Made by a program: the position numbers and the translations under genes
Origin: an uncultured Lachnoclostridium sp.
GTDB lineage: Bacteria > Bacillota > Clostridia > Lachnospirales > Lachnospiraceae
DNA: 44,758 nucleotides
Direction of reading: 5' to 3'
NCBI GenBank assembly: GCA_946499505.1
Contig: CAMMSL010000011.1
Coordinates: forward strand, 32,001 to 76,758
Notes under the pieces: model-generated
The model's input: only the letters and a program-made list of their open reading frames with translations
The model's database searches: none
What the model was told of the DNA's origin: nothing
Part shown: positions 34,180 to 42,882 of the stretch, one piece after another
Layout of the letters: every line of letters starts with the position of its first letter
How positions within the stretch are numbered: position 1 is the stretch's first letter

Positions 34180-34208
34180 TTGACATATGTATATCGGCTT
34201 GATATAAT
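34180..34208 (+). promoter_or_regulatory. Consensus sigma-A promoter of the NlpC/P60 gene
   Basis: TTGACA at 34180-34185 and TATAAT at 34203-34208 with a 17-bp spacer give a strong promoter 83 bases before the start codon. Together with the perR promoter this accounts for most of the 388-base gap upstream. No other gene is seen in that gap. Confidence 0.85.
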
Positions 34209-34290
34209 ATTAACGTAACAAAATTAACAAATGTGTAACATTTAGAACTTCCTACAAAAGATAAAGACACAGATATCAAGGAGGTTTTAT

Positions 34291-35409
34291 ATGGGTAAAA
34301 CACACATCACGCAAAAAGTGGTCTTTTCTGCTATGGCAGGAATGATCATGATCCCGGGGAGTGTGATGCAGGTATCAGCGGCTGAAGAGACAGAAGAGCA
34401 GCCGTTCATACAGGCGTCAGGGATCGAATCGGTACTGGAAGAATGTTATGAGACAGAAGTAAAAGACAATATTAATCTCTATCTGGTGCCAACAGACGAG
34501 GGAGAGTATTTGAATATGGCATTTTCTGATACAGGAGATTTCACCTATATTAGAAGTGCCCCGGATGAGGACAGCGACTGGGTCGGAAAGCTTTATAAAG
34601 ATTCGGCGGCTCAGGTGCTGGAATATCTGGATGGCTGGACGAAGATCCGTTCCGGATCAGCCGAGGGATATGTCCCTGCAGATACGCTTATCACAGGCGG
34701 TGAAGCAGAACAGCATGCGGAAGAATACGAAAATAATACAGTCACGGTTACTGCCCGGGGTCTCAATGTCCGAGAAGGACAGGGAACGGATACCCCGGTA
34801 TTGACACAGATTGACCAGGGCGAACAGTATCAGGTAACCGGCGAACCGGTGGATGGCTGGTATCCCGTGAAGGTTGGTGATATTGACGGCTGGGTGTCAG
34901 GAGAATACGTGACTGAACAAACTTCTTATTCCTACGGGGAGACAAAAGAGGAAGAAGAGAAGCGAGTCGCAGAAGAAAAGGCGGAAGAGGAACGAAAAGA
35001 GCAGGAAGCGGCAGAAAAAGAAGCTGCTGAGGCGTCAGCAGCTTCAGTGAGCACCACGGGAGTGTCAGGACAGGCGGTGATCGATTATGCCTGCCAGTTT
35101 GTAGGCAATCCATATGTGTGGGGCGGGACAAGCCTTACAAATGGTGCTGACTGTTCCGGCTTCGTCCAGTCGGTATACGCACATTTTGGAATCAGCCTTC
35201 CGAGGACCACATATGATATGGTTAATTCAGGATATTCTGTAAGTTATGAGGAAGCGCAGCCGGGAGATTTGATCCTGTATGGTGATTGTAGTCATGTAGG
35301 TCTCTATATGGGAGATGGCAATATAGTAAATGCTCTGAATTCAGATAAAGGGATTTGCATCTGCAGCGCGACATATACAAATATATATGCGGTCAGACGC
35401 GTCCTCTGA
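34291..35409 (+). CDS. Secreted NlpC/P60 peptidoglycan hydrolase with two SH3b domains
   Basis: This is a 372-residue protein that probably cuts the gamma-D-Glu-diamino acid bond in stem peptides. A signal peptide (1-30) ends near VSAAEE. Two SH3b domains follow (about 70-135, YIRSAPDEDSDWVGKL; and 145-210, LNVREGQGTDTPVLTQI), for wall binding. A charged Glu/Lys/Ala linker (220-255) is likely helical. The NlpC/P60 domain has catalytic Cys288 (GADCSGFVQSVY) and His335 (CSHVGLYMGDG). AAGGAGG precedes the ATG. It appears monocistronic. Confidence 0.93.
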   Translation: MGKTHITQKVVFSAMAGMIMIPGSVMQVSAAEETEEQPFIQASGIESVLEECYETEVKDNINLYLVPTDEGEYLNMAFSDTGDFTYIRSAPDEDSDWVGKLYKDSAAQVLEYLDGWTKIRSGSAEGYVPADTLITGGEAEQHAEEYENNTVTVTARGLNVREGQGTDTPVLTQIDQGEQYQVTGEPVDGWYPVKVGDIDGWVSGEYVTEQTSYSYGETKEEEEKRVAEEKAEEERKEQEAAEKEAAEASAASVSTTGVSGQAVIDYACQFVGNPYVWGGTSLTNGADCSGFVQSVYAHFGISLPRTTYDMVNSGYSVSYEEAQPGDLILYGDCSHVGLYMGDGNIVNALNSDKGICICSATYTNIYAVRRVL

Positions 35410-35447
35410 GCCGGATGTTGTACAAAACGAGAATCTATTATGATAGG

Positions 35448-35492
35448 AACGGGAAGATTGTATTTTAGTGAAAATGCAGTTTTCCCGTTTTC
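35448..35492 (+). terminator. Weak terminator after the NlpC/P60 gene
   Basis: AACGGGAA (35448-35455) pairs with TTCCCGTT (35482-35489), followed by TTT. The loop is long (26 bases), so strength is uncertain. Confidence 0.45.
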
Positions 35493-35581
35493 GACATTTA
35501 TGTCGGTAAAATAAGCAAAATGCACAAAAATGTTTTTATTTGTAAAAATACGTCGAAATTGAAATTTGAAAAGTTTTCAAC

Positions 35582-35653
35582 TTATCCACACTCAAAACAA
35601 TGAAAAACGTGGAAAAAGTAAAGTTTTCCACGAAGTTATCCACATTATCCACA
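35582..35653. other. DnaA-box cluster in an AT-rich intergenic region
   Basis: Three perfect TTATCCACA boxes lie at 35582-35590, 35636-35644 and 35645-35653, the last two directly abutting. Two TTTTCCACG-type boxes face each other at 35608-35616 (minus) and 35624-35632 (plus). All five fall within 72 bases of the 513-base gap between the NlpC/P60 and DUF1858 genes. The flanks are very AT-rich. No dnaA, dnaN or rpmH gene is nearby, so a DnaA titration or regulatory site is more likely than the main origin. Confidence 0.75.
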
Positions 35654-35850
35654 CAAAAACATATGTTTTTGGTGAATTACTCGGGAGCAAAAAAAGAACG
35701 GACGTTTTGGTGAGTTGTTATGAAAATGTAAATTTGTCGAAAAAAATCGGTTTCATTCTTGACTTTTAAGTATTCAAAAAAACAAAAAATATGGGAGAAA
35801 CATGTCAGAAAATTCAGAACAAACTTGCTGCATAAACATAGAAATTACGG

Positions 35851-35879
35851 TTGATAATTTAATTAACAGGGATTATAAT
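35851..35879 (+). promoter_or_regulatory. Sigma-A promoter of the DUF1858 gene
   Basis: TTGATA at 35851-35856 and TATAAT at 35874-35879 are 17 bp apart, 44 bases before the ATG. Confidence 0.75.
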
Positions 35880-35922
35880 AAGAACCACTGAAGAAATTCA
35901 ATTAATTAAGGAGGAAATAGAA

Positions 35923-36132
35923 ATGGCACAGGTTTCTAAAGATACAAAAATCGGAGAACTTCTCAACATTTTTCCGGAATCAGCACCAATCCTGATGGAG
36001 ATTGGAATGCACTGCCTCGGATGCCCGGCATCTCAGATGGAGACACTCGAGGAAGCAGCTATGGTACATGGCATTGACAGTGCACTTCTTGTAGAGAAGA
36101 TCAATGCGGCTATGACAGCAGCACAGAAATAA
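35923..36132 (+). CDS. DUF1858 domain protein (ScdA N-terminal-like)
   Basis: This is a 69-residue protein made of a single DUF1858 domain. It starts with the conserved [20 protein letters not shown] and has the CxxC-like HCLGCPAS motif. Such proteins are widespread in anaerobes and linked to hybrid-cluster or iron-sulfur/nitrosative stress proteins; the function is not settled. AAGGAGG precedes the ATG. It has its own promoter and terminator. Confidence 0.88.
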   Translation: MAQVSKDTKIGELLNIFPESAPILMEIGMHCLGCPASQMETLEEAAMVHGIDSALLVEKINAAMTAAQK

Positions 36133-36148
36133 ACAGTTAAAAACGAAA

Positions 36149-36201
36149 GCCCCGAAGCTTGTGATATCCGTTTGAAGGATATCGAGCTCCGGGGTTTTTT
36201 A
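36149..36201. terminator. Bidirectional terminator between DUF1858 and mecA
   Basis: A long stem (GCCCCGAAGCTTGTGATATCC against GGATATCGAGCTCCGGGG) with a 7-base loop is followed by TTTTTT on the plus strand and a T-rich stretch on the minus strand. It serves the two convergent genes. Confidence 0.9.
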
Positions 36202-36207
36202 TTACCC

Positions 36208-36936
36208 TTACAGTGTGGATAATTTTTGTACGGCGTCTGCTGAGATGATGATATCACAGTGCTCCTCAAGAAATGCAAGCACAGTAGAGTCAGCCTTTTC
36301 AGGCGTACCATATTCTGAAAGCATATTGCAAATCTTGTTGAATTCGTTGGTTGAATGCTCTGACGGCGCAAGAGCCAATAGAAAGATGTCTTCTGTTTCA
36401 TCCTTATATAATGTATTGGCACCTTTGTATGCCGGCGCGATCAGGCGGGCAGCCTGGATCACTCCGTCCAGAGAGCCAAAGGAAAACAGGCGTACAGAAA
36501 ATGCGGGGGCTGTCGGCCTTTCTTCGCTTTCTTTTTCACTGGTCCTGGTTCCCGCGGCAGCTTCTTTTACCTTATTTAAGAGGTTGAAGAATTCATCGGC
36601 TCCTTCCAGTTTTTCAAGAGCTTCTATATTAAGAGGATCACTCTCGCCTGAAGGGGTGAATCTGGAAAAACGAGTGTCAAGTTCTTCGGGATCCTCCACT
36701 TTTGTTATGATCAGAACAATTGAATCAGAGGAGGACGGAATAGCTTCTATCATCAGCGGTATATTTTCCGCTTCAAATCCAAAATCAAAAGAAGCCTGCT
36801 GCATCATATCACGAAATAAAGATTTTGCTTTCTCAGTGCCATAGGCAAGCTCGCTCAGTTTAAGGTGGCGCGCTGCCAGATCAGCATGTGTCAACGTACA
36901 ACGAATCTGATTTTCATTGAGTTTCTCAATCTTCAT
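36208..36936 (-). CDS. mecA: Adaptor protein MecA
   Basis: This is a 242-residue ClpC adaptor. The N-terminal substrate-binding domain (MKIEKLNENQIRCTLTHADL) and the C-terminal ClpC-binding domain (FSVRLFSFGSLDGVIQAARL, then LSEYGTP) are both recognisable, separated by an acidic variable linker (about 80-145). MecA delivers substrates to ClpCP and regulates processes such as competence and sporulation in related bacteria. AAGGATGTGAT lies upstream of the ATG. It stands alone. Confidence 0.9.
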   Translation of the reverse strand: MKIEKLNENQIRCTLTHADLAARHLKLSELAYGTEKAKSLFRDMMQQASFDFGFEAENIPLMIEAIPSSSDSIVLIITKVEDPEELDTRFSRFTPSGESDPLNIEALEKLEGADEFFNLLNKVKEAAAGTRTSEKESEERPTAPAFSVRLFSFGSLDGVIQAARLIAPAYKGANTLYKDETEDIFLLALAPSEHSTNEFNKICNMLSEYGTPEKADSTVLAFLEEHCDIIISADAVQKLSTL

Positions 36937-37405
36937 ATAATCACATCCTTATACTATATAAGATAATATGCACATCAAATAGATTTAGATACATATTCTC
37001 ACGATTAGTATATACAAAAAATATGGCAATGTAAAGAAAAATATCTGATCAGAGACTTATCAACAAATTCACAGTGGTTATGAACAATAAACACATTGAA
37101 AATAATCTGCATCGCTCATATAATGGCACTTACAAAAGACGGCATCGTCGATAAATAAATATATGGGAAAGGAGGGCAGACACTACATTTCTGTTATTTT
37201 CTGTTATTTCAGATCAAATGCCGGAAGTCCTGGCAATTATCTCATGGGACAGGAAAGATGATCTAAAGATGATGAGCTTCGTTGCGGACTCTGCTGTCTT
37301 TTGCGGATTCAGTATGCCGACAGTGTGTCACAATGCTTTCTTATGGTAATCTGAGCGATCTACATTATTTATTGCAGTCCGAACGAAAGAAGGAGTATAC
37401 AACAG
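36937..37405. other. 469-base region without a convincing gene
   Basis: This stretch is AT-rich next to mecA and closer to average towards 37400. I see only short frames: a 32-codon one at 37162 (MGKEGRHYISV...) that overlaps the GGAAAGGAGGG, and a 26-codon one near 37269. Neither has a well-placed Shine-Dalgarno or a recognisable product. It presumably holds the promoters of mecA and of the following small gene. Confidence 0.4.
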
Positions 37406-37645
37406 ATGAAAATGAACGAAACAGTTTACAGAGATTTGTTTGCTGAGCTGGAAAAATATGAACAGAAAGGGATTGATATTTCAATTGACGGATATCATGC
37501 AAGTCCCCTTCAGATCGTGACGGCTTATATGACAAAAGAAGAGGGCACATATATGCGGGACTATGTCCTGAGCAGGGATGGGAATATTGAAGCGCTTGTA
37601 TTTACAGATATCAATGATTCTCAACAGGCGGGAAATACCCCTTGA
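37406..37645 (+). CDS. Small protein of unknown function
   Basis: This is a 79-residue acidic protein I do not recognise. It begins MKMNETVYRDLFAELEKYEQ (predicted helix), followed by a mixed region with IVTAYMTKEEGTYMRDYVLS and a short tail. AAGGAG lies 11 bases upstream of ATG 37406; ATG 37412 is also possible. There are no membrane segments or motifs. It is flanked by a gap on the left and by the GH18 promoter region on the right. Confidence 0.6.
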   Translation: MKMNETVYRDLFAELEKYEQKGIDISIDGYHASPLQIVTAYMTKEEGTYMRDYVLSRDGNIEALVFTDINDSQQAGNTP

Positions 37646-37736
37646 TCCGTCGGACAGATGAAAAATAAAGTGTATTTTCGCAGAATTGTTTTAAAATCTC
37701 CTTAAACAGGTAAATTATTAATGACGCATAGAGAAA

Positions 37737-37887
37737 ATGTGATATAATGATTGCGCAAGGCACAATCTGAAGCAATACGATTGCTTCGCCCTGCTGCACA
37801 GGGATTATATCGGCAACCCACGGCTTGAAAAGCAAATGGCGCTGTGCGCCGCTTCCTTTTCTGCGTATGTGGTATAATGATTGCGCA
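37737..37887 (+). repeat. Duplicated promoter-like direct repeat upstream of the GH18 gene
   Basis: A 21-base direct repeat (ATGTGATATAATGATTGCGC at 37737, ATGTGGTATAATGATTGCGC at 37867; copies end at 37757 and 37887) differs at one base. Each copy contains a TATAAT -10-like box but no good -35. Between the copies is the perfect hairpin GAAGCAATACGATTGCTTC at about 37770-37788. The second copy lies 27 bases before the GH18 start codon. Confidence 0.7.
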
Positions 37888-37913
37888 GTATAATAGCTGG
37901 TAGGAGGTACGGC

Positions 37914-39863
37914 ATGGACGAAAGAGAAAGAAGGGACGCAGGCAGAATGCGGACCGGAGCAGATACCCCGCGAAGGAAGCGTCCTGACAGATACGCCCAC
38001 GGACCGTCAGGCAACGGATCCGGTCGGAGTCGGCCGGGAAGACCGGGACAGAGAAAGAGAAGCAGAAGAGCCAGAAGAAGACGGCGAAATGCGGTCATAA
38101 GATGGATTATATTTATAATATTGATTTTTGCGGCGATCGGAGGATTTTTGATCTGGCAGAGATACGGTGCATCAAATGAGAAAGCTGATCTGGAACAATA
38201 TTATGGGCTGGACCAGGAAGACGAGATCGCGGTTGTGGTCAATAATGAAGTTGTCAGAGAAGATTCGGACACACAGGCAGAGGATTCGGAAACTGCACCT
38301 GCGGCGGGAAAAGTTTACGACGGGCAGTATTATATAGAATATTCTGTTGTCAGAGACCGGATCAATAAGCGATTTTACTGGGATCCGAATGAGAATATCC
38401 TGCTGTATACGCTTCCTGACGGAAATGTCTCGGTAGAAGTCGGAAACAGCGAATATACGGAATTGACAGAAACGAAGAGCGTGGATTATACCATCCTGAA
38501 AACAGAGGGCAGAACGGCATATATTGCACTCCCGTTCATCCAGGAGTATACCAATATGGAATACGAAGTGTATGACAATCCCGGCAGAGCCGTGATCACA
38601 TCGGAATGGGGCGAGATACAGACTGCTGAGATTAAACGTGATACACAGGTACGCTATCAGGGCGGTGTAAAAAGTCCTATCCTTACAGAAATATCGAAGA
38701 ATAGTAAGGTTGTTGTGCTGGAAGACGAAAATGATTGGATGAAAGTCGGCACAGAGGACGGTTTTATCGGCTATGTAAAGACAAGTACATTGAGTGATAT
38801 TACCACAGAGACGACATCCCGTGAGTTTGAGAAACCGGTTTACACTAATATTTCCAAAGATTATACAGTCAATATGGCATGGCATAATGTATCCAATTCG
38901 GATGCGAACAGTTATATACTTGAGACGATCGCAGGGACAAAAGGATTGACAACGATTGCCCCGACGTGGTTTAATCTTGCGGATACCGAGGGAAATATAT
39001 CTTCTCTTGCTGATGCGGATTACGTAAATTATGCACATCAGTCTAACCTGGAAGTCTGGGCTGTGCTTCGGGACTTTCATGGCGGAATAAATTCCTATGA
39101 TGAGACGTATGATGTACTCAGTTATACATCAAAACGTACCAAGATCATTAATCAGGTGATCGCAAACGCAATCGAGACCGGCATCGATGGAATTAACCTG
39201 GACTTTGAGCTGGTGTCAACGGAATGCGGAGAACATTATATACAGTTTGTGCGTGAATTGTCTGTCAGATGCAGGCAGAATGGGTTGGTACTCTCGGTGG
39301 ATAATTATGTACCCCAGCCGTATAATGAACACTACGACATAGAAGAACAGGGTACAGTGGCTGATTATGTGGTGATCATGGGATATGATGAGCACACGGA
39401 AGGTTCCTATGAGGCAGGCTCGGTCGCATCGATCAGCTATCTTAAGAATGGGATTACAGATGCACTTGAATCTGTGCCCGCTGAGAAACTGATCGCCGGA
39501 GTACCGTTCTTTACCAGACTTTGGTTTGAGACCCCGAAGACGGAAGAGGAGATTGCAGAGGAAGCCGGAACAGAAGCGGCATCTTATCCGGACAAAGTGA
39601 CCAGCTCGGCTTACGGTATGTCGGAAGCGGCACAGGTGGTGAAAGATGCAGGTGTACAACCACAGTGGGATGAAGAAACCATGCAGAATTACGCGGAGTG
39701 GGAAGCTGATGGCGGCACTTACAAGATTTGGCTGGAGGATGATCAGTCTCTGGAAGAGAAGTTGAAAGTTATCAAGTCAAATAATCTGGCAGGCGTTGCA
39801 GAGTGGAGCCTTGGTATGGAAGACTCTGGCGTATGGGATTTGATCCTTCAGTATGTAAATTAG
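37914..39863 (+). CDS. Membrane-anchored GH18 glycosidase (YaaH/SleL-like) with SH3 domain
   Basis: This is a 649-residue protein; ATG 37914 follows TAGGAGG. Residues 1-60 are an extremely Arg-rich cytoplasmic tail, 61-82 a membrane anchor (VIRWIIFIILIFAAIGGFLI), about 110-220 a copper-amine-oxidase-N-like region, about 230-290 an SH3b-like domain, and about 310-649 a GH18 barrel. The active-site motif is D425-GINL-D430-F-E432, with Glu432 as the acid, as in spore cortex/peptidoglycan N-acetylglucosaminidases of the YaaH group. It is followed by a terminator that overlaps the next gene, an amidase. Role: cell-wall or spore-coat glycan cleavage. Confidence 0.9.
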   Translation: MDERERRDAGRMRTGADTPRRKRPDRYAHGPSGNGSGRSRPGRPGQRKRSRRARRRRRNAVIRWIIFIILIFAAIGGFLIWQRYGASNEKADLEQYYGLDQEDEIAVVVNNEVVREDSDTQAEDSETAPAAGKVYDGQYYIEYSVVRDRINKRFYWDPNENILLYTLPDGNVSVEVGNSEYTELTETKSVDYTILKTEGRTAYIALPFIQEYTNMEYEVYDNPGRAVITSEWGEIQTAEIKRDTQVRYQGGVKSPILTEISKNSKVVVLEDENDWMKVGTEDGFIGYVKTSTLSDITTETTSREFEKPVYTNISKDYTVNMAWHNVSNSDANSYILETIAGTKGLTTIAPTWFNLADTEGNISSLADADYVNYAHQSNLEVWAVLRDFHGGINSYDETYDVLSYTSKRTKIINQVIANAIETGIDGINLDFELVSTECGEHYIQFVRELSVRCRQNGLVLSVDNYVPQPYNEHYDIEEQGTVADYVVIMGYDEHTEGSYEAGSVASISYLKNGITDALESVPAEKLIAGVPFFTRLWFETPKTEEEIAEEAGTEAASYPDKVTSSAYGMSEAAQVVKDAGVQPQWDEETMQNYAEWEADGGTYKIWLEDDQSLEEKLKVIKSNNLAGVAEWSLGMEDSGVWDLILQYVN

Positions 39864-39882
39864 TCATATACTTCAGAAAGAG

Positions 39883-39936
39883 ACATCCCCTTTCTGCATA
39901 TATATTTAATATATGCGGAAAAGGGGATGTTTTTTA
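39883..39936 (+). terminator. Terminator hairpin carrying the amidase ribosome binding site
   Basis: ACATCCCCTTTCTGCATATAT pairs with the ATATATGCGGAAAAGGGGATGT side (3' arm ends at 39930), followed by six T (39930-39935). The amidase TTG begins at 39937, and its only Shine-Dalgarno-like sequence, AAAAGGGGAT, lies in the 3' arm. Confidence 0.8.
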
Positions 39937-40626
39937 TTGCGCGAAAAGTTGAGGATTATAGCAGTGATCGGATGTCTGCTGGCTCTGCTTATTATCTGCT
40001 ATAAAGCAGGAGAACAATTAAAAGCGGGCATTTTAAACGGGAGAGAAACGGCAGGCTCTGTTTCCGGATCCGGGACGCTGATCGTGCTGGATGCGGGACA
40101 TGGCGGTATTGATGTCGGGAAAATGGGAGTAAATGGTGCAGAGGAGAAAGAAATAAATCTAAAGATATCTTTAAAAATAAAAAAATTACTTACAGAGGAT
40201 GGCATTTCAGTAGTTATGACCAGAAGTGATAACGATAGATTAGGGGATACACAGAAGGCTGATCTGAAAGAACGAGTCAGGATCATGAATGAGAAACATC
40301 CTGTCCTGGCAGTGAGTATCCACCAGAATAGCTACGAAGGAGCAGAAGTGAGAGGGCCTCAGGTGTTTTATTATACAGATTCGGATGCGGGCCGGTCAGC
40401 CGCAAGGATACTGCAGGAAGAACTTAACCGGATCGATCCGGTATATTCAAGGGAAGCAAAAGGGAATAGTTCCTACTATATATTAAAGAATGCGGAGGTT
40501 CCGGTTGTGATTGTGGAATGCGGGTTCTTAAGTAATGTGGAAGAGGAAGAACTGTTGATCAGTGATGAATATCAGGATACGGTGGCAGGAGCTGTCTCTG
40601 AGGGAATAAAAAAATACATAGATTAA
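39937..40626 (+). CDS. N-acetylmuramoyl-L-alanine amidase (Amidase_3, CwlD-like)
   Basis: This is a 229-residue zinc amidase. I chose TTG 39937, which gives a normal signal anchor (REKLRIIAVIGCLLALLIICY); the upstream ATG 39913 lies inside the terminator stem and has no ribosome site. Zinc ligands and catalytic residues are visible: LDAGHGGID, EKEINLKISLKI, SIHQNSYEGAEVRG and VVIVECGFLSN. The size and anchor resemble CwlD, which makes cortex muramic lactam during sporulation; general septal amidases are the alternative. It follows the GH18 gene. Confidence 0.88.
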   Translation: MREKLRIIAVIGCLLALLIICYKAGEQLKAGILNGRETAGSVSGSGTLIVLDAGHGGIDVGKMGVNGAEEKEINLKISLKIKKLLTEDGISVVMTRSDNDRLGDTQKADLKERVRIMNEKHPVLAVSIHQNSYEGAEVRGPQVFYYTDSDAGRSAARILQEELNRIDPVYSREAKGNSSYYILKNAEVPVVIVECGFLSNVEEEELLISDEYQDTVAGAVSEGIKKYID

Positions 40627-40650
40627 GTTTTTTTTTAATACGAATAATGG

Positions 40651-40663
40651 TATAATGAATTTT
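40651..40663 (+). promoter_or_regulatory. -10 box directly ahead of the Sua5 start (possible leaderless mRNA)
   Basis: TATAAT at 40651-40656 lies seven bases before ATG 40664, where a transcript would be expected to begin. No Shine-Dalgarno precedes either ATG (40655 or 40664). The region 17 bp upstream is only a T-run, so the -35 is weak. Confidence 0.5.
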
Positions 40664-42190
40664 ATGGAGACAAAAATCAGAAAAATAGATAAAAATCAAA
40701 TAGATGAAAAAATTATTGAAGAGGCAGGAGCCCTTCTTCGAGAGGGAAAGCTGGTGGCATTCCCGACAGAAACTGTCTATGGTCTTGGGGCTGATGCTCT
40801 GCAGGAAGAAGCTGCCAGAAAGACGTATGAGGCGAAAGGAAGACCTTCTGACAATCCGCTTATTGTCCATATTGCGGATTATGAAGACCTGAAAAAGATA
40901 GCGGTAAATATTCCGCCGGAGACGGATATGCTTGCAGCGCATTTCTGGCCCGGACCGCTGACAATGATATTTGAAAAGAGCGATGTGGTGCCTTATGGTA
41001 CTACAGGTGGCCTGGATACAGTCGCAGTGCGAATGCCTGTCGATCCGGTGGCGCAGGCGCTGATCCGTGCGGCGGGTGGATTTGTATCGGCGCCAAGCGC
41101 AAATACATCCGGCCGGCCGAGCCCGACGACTGCTCAGCATGTGGAAGAAGACCTGTCCGGGAAAATAGACATGATCCTCGACGGGGGAACCGTTGATATC
41201 GGATTGGAGTCTACGATACTGGATATGACGGTTTCTCCGCCTATGATTCTGAGGCCGGGGGCAATCACCGCGGAAATGTTTGAAAAAGTAATAGGCCCGG
41301 TGGATGTAGATAAAACTCTTTTGAGCGAGGACAGTACACAGGCTCCCAAAGCACCCGGGATGAAATACAGGCATTATGCACCAAAAGCAAAATTGATAAT
41401 AGTAGAAGGAGATCTGCGTGAGGAAATTCTTGCGATACGCCAGATCGCCTATGAGGCTGACAGGAAGGGACAGCCGATAGGAATTATTGCAACCAGTGAG
41501 ACAGTTCCTTTTTATAATCACGGAATTGTTAAGAATATCGGTACAAGAGAGAATGAAAAGACAATTGCGCGCAATCTTTACAGTGTTCTCCGTGAATTCG
41601 ACGATGAAAATGTGGATACGATCTACAGCGAATCCTTTGCTGTGCAGGGGATAGGTACTGCGATCATGAACAGACTGGAAAAAGCTGCCGGCCATCTCAG
41701 GATACCGGCTTCCGAGATCGTGAAACTCCAGAAATACAGAAAAGTAACTTTTGTAAGCGGGACGGATTCCGCACGCGGTCCTATGGCGGCAGAGCTTTTA
41801 AGACACTGCGATCTGAAGCAGGAATATGTGATCAATTCCAGAGGAATCGTAGTGCTTTTCCCTGAACCGGCTAATCAGAAAGCTGAGGCGATCATGAAAA
41901 GTGCTCAGATGACGCTGGCAGATCACAGTTCACTTCAGTTTGACGGCGAGGACATCCAGGAAGATACTCTTGTTCTGACGATAGATGAAAGCCAGAAAGA
42001 AAAGATATTATCAGAGTATGGCGAACAGGATAATGTGTTTACATTAAATGAATTCATTGGCGATGACACAGAAATCCCGGATCCGTACGGAAAGCCCCTG
42101 ACGGCATATGGAGAATGTCTGGAAGTGCTGGACAAGCTGATTAAAAAACTTGCAGATAAATTAAATTCACTTATGGAGGAAGAAAAATGA
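40664..42190 (+). CDS. Sua5-type threonylcarbamoyl-AMP synthase fused to an LMW-phosphatase-like domain lacking the catalytic Cys
   Basis: This is a 508-residue protein. Residues about 5-200 are the YrdC/TsaC domain that makes threonylcarbamoyl-AMP for tRNA t6A37 ([40 protein letters not shown]). Residues 200-345 are the Sua5 C-terminal domain ([20 protein letters not shown]). Residues 358-505 align with YwlE-like low-molecular-weight phosphatases, with PDPYGKP as the general-acid loop. The P-loop reads [11 protein letters not shown] where active enzymes have VCTGNTCRSPM, so nucleophile Cys is Ser365 and the second Cys is Ala. The gene overlaps upp by four bases. Confidence 0.87.
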   Translation: METKIRKIDKNQIDEKIIEEAGALLREGKLVAFPTETVYGLGADALQEEAARKTYEAKGRPSDNPLIVHIADYEDLKKIAVNIPPETDMLAAHFWPGPLTMIFEKSDVVPYGTTGGLDTVAVRMPVDPVAQALIRAAGGFVSAPSANTSGRPSPTTAQHVEEDLSGKIDMILDGGTVDIGLESTILDMTVSPPMILRPGAITAEMFEKVIGPVDVDKTLLSEDSTQAPKAPGMKYRHYAPKAKLIIVEGDLREEILAIRQIAYEADRKGQPIGIIATSETVPFYNHGIVKNIGTRENEKTIARNLYSVLREFDDENVDTIYSESFAVQGIGTAIMNRLEKAAGHLRIPASEIVKLQKYRKVTFVSGTDSARGPMAAELLRHCDLKQEYVINSRGIVVLFPEPANQKAEAIMKSAQMTLADHSSLQFDGEDIQEDTLVLTIDESQKEKILSEYGEQDNVFTLNEFIGDDTEIPDPYGKPLTAYGECLEVLDKLIKKLADKLNSLMEEEK

Positions 42191-42819
42191 CAGGAAGAAC
42201 AGTAGTGATGGATCATCCGTTGATCGCGCATAAGATCAGCTATATCCGACAGGAGAGCGTAGGGACGAAAGAATTTCGTGAAGTGATAGGAGAAATTGCC
42301 CAGCTTATGTGCTACGAGGCAACAAGAGATCTTAAGACAAAAGATGTAGCCATCAAGACGCCTATCGCTGAAATGACTGGGAAAGTTCTTGCGGGGAAAA
42401 AACTGGCGATCGTTCCGATCCTGCGCGCGGGTTTGGGAATGGTTGACGGAATGCTGTCGCTGATTCCGACTGCAAAAGTGGGACATATCGGTCTTTACAG
42501 AGATCCTAAGACGCTGGAACCGGTAGAGTATTACTGTAAACTGCCGGCAGACTGTGGCGAAAGAGAAGTGTTTGTAGTAGACCCTATGCTGGCAACAGGC
42601 GGATCCAGTGTGGCTGCAATACGGATGCTGAAAGAAAAAGGCGTGAAACATATCCGTTTCCTTTGTATCCTGGCAGCTCCTGAAGGGGTGAAACGCATGC
42701 AGGAGGAGCATCCGGATGTTGATATCTATATAGGCGCACTGGATGAAAAACTCAATGACCACGGCTATATCGTTCCGGGGCTCGGCGATGCAGGGGATCG
42801 TATATTTGGCACAAAATAG
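42187..42819 (+). CDS. upp: Uracil phosphoribosyltransferase
   Basis: This is a 210-residue enzyme that makes UMP from uracil and PRPP. Motifs: [24 protein letters not shown] and the PRPP loop [16 protein letters not shown], with [20 protein letters not shown] at the end. Its ATG overlaps the Sua5 stop (ATGA), so the two are translationally coupled. AGGAGGAAGAAAA in the end of the Sua5 gene provides the ribosome site. A dCMP deaminase gene follows, giving a small pyrimidine module. Confidence 0.96.
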   Translation: MTGRTVVMDHPLIAHKISYIRQESVGTKEFREVIGEIAQLMCYEATRDLKTKDVAIKTPIAEMTGKVLAGKKLAIVPILRAGLGMVDGMLSLIPTAKVGHIGLYRDPKTLEPVEYYCKLPADCGEREVFVVDPMLATGGSSVAAIRMLKEKGVKHIRFLCILAAPEGVKRMQEEHPDVDIYIGALDEKLNDHGYIVPGLGDAGDRIFGTK

Positions 42820-42882
42820 TGATGATGATGTAATACGGAGTAATGCTTATGCAGTTAAAAAACTGCAGAAGGAGATAAGAAT

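Noticed and set aside
35582..35653. Interpretation as the main chromosomal origin oriC
   Set aside because: No dnaA, dnaN, recF or rpmH is nearby and no ordered unwinding element could be confirmed, so only a DnaA-box cluster is claimed.
35566..35769. 67-codon open frame across the DnaA-box cluster
   Set aside because: It starts with a TTG without a ribosome site, reads straight through the DnaA boxes, and its product is low-complexity and unlike known proteins.
37162..37260. Short frame beginning MGKEGRHYISV in the gap before 37.4 kb
   Set aside because: The best Shine-Dalgarno-like sequence lies inside the frame instead of ahead of it, and no homology is recognised.
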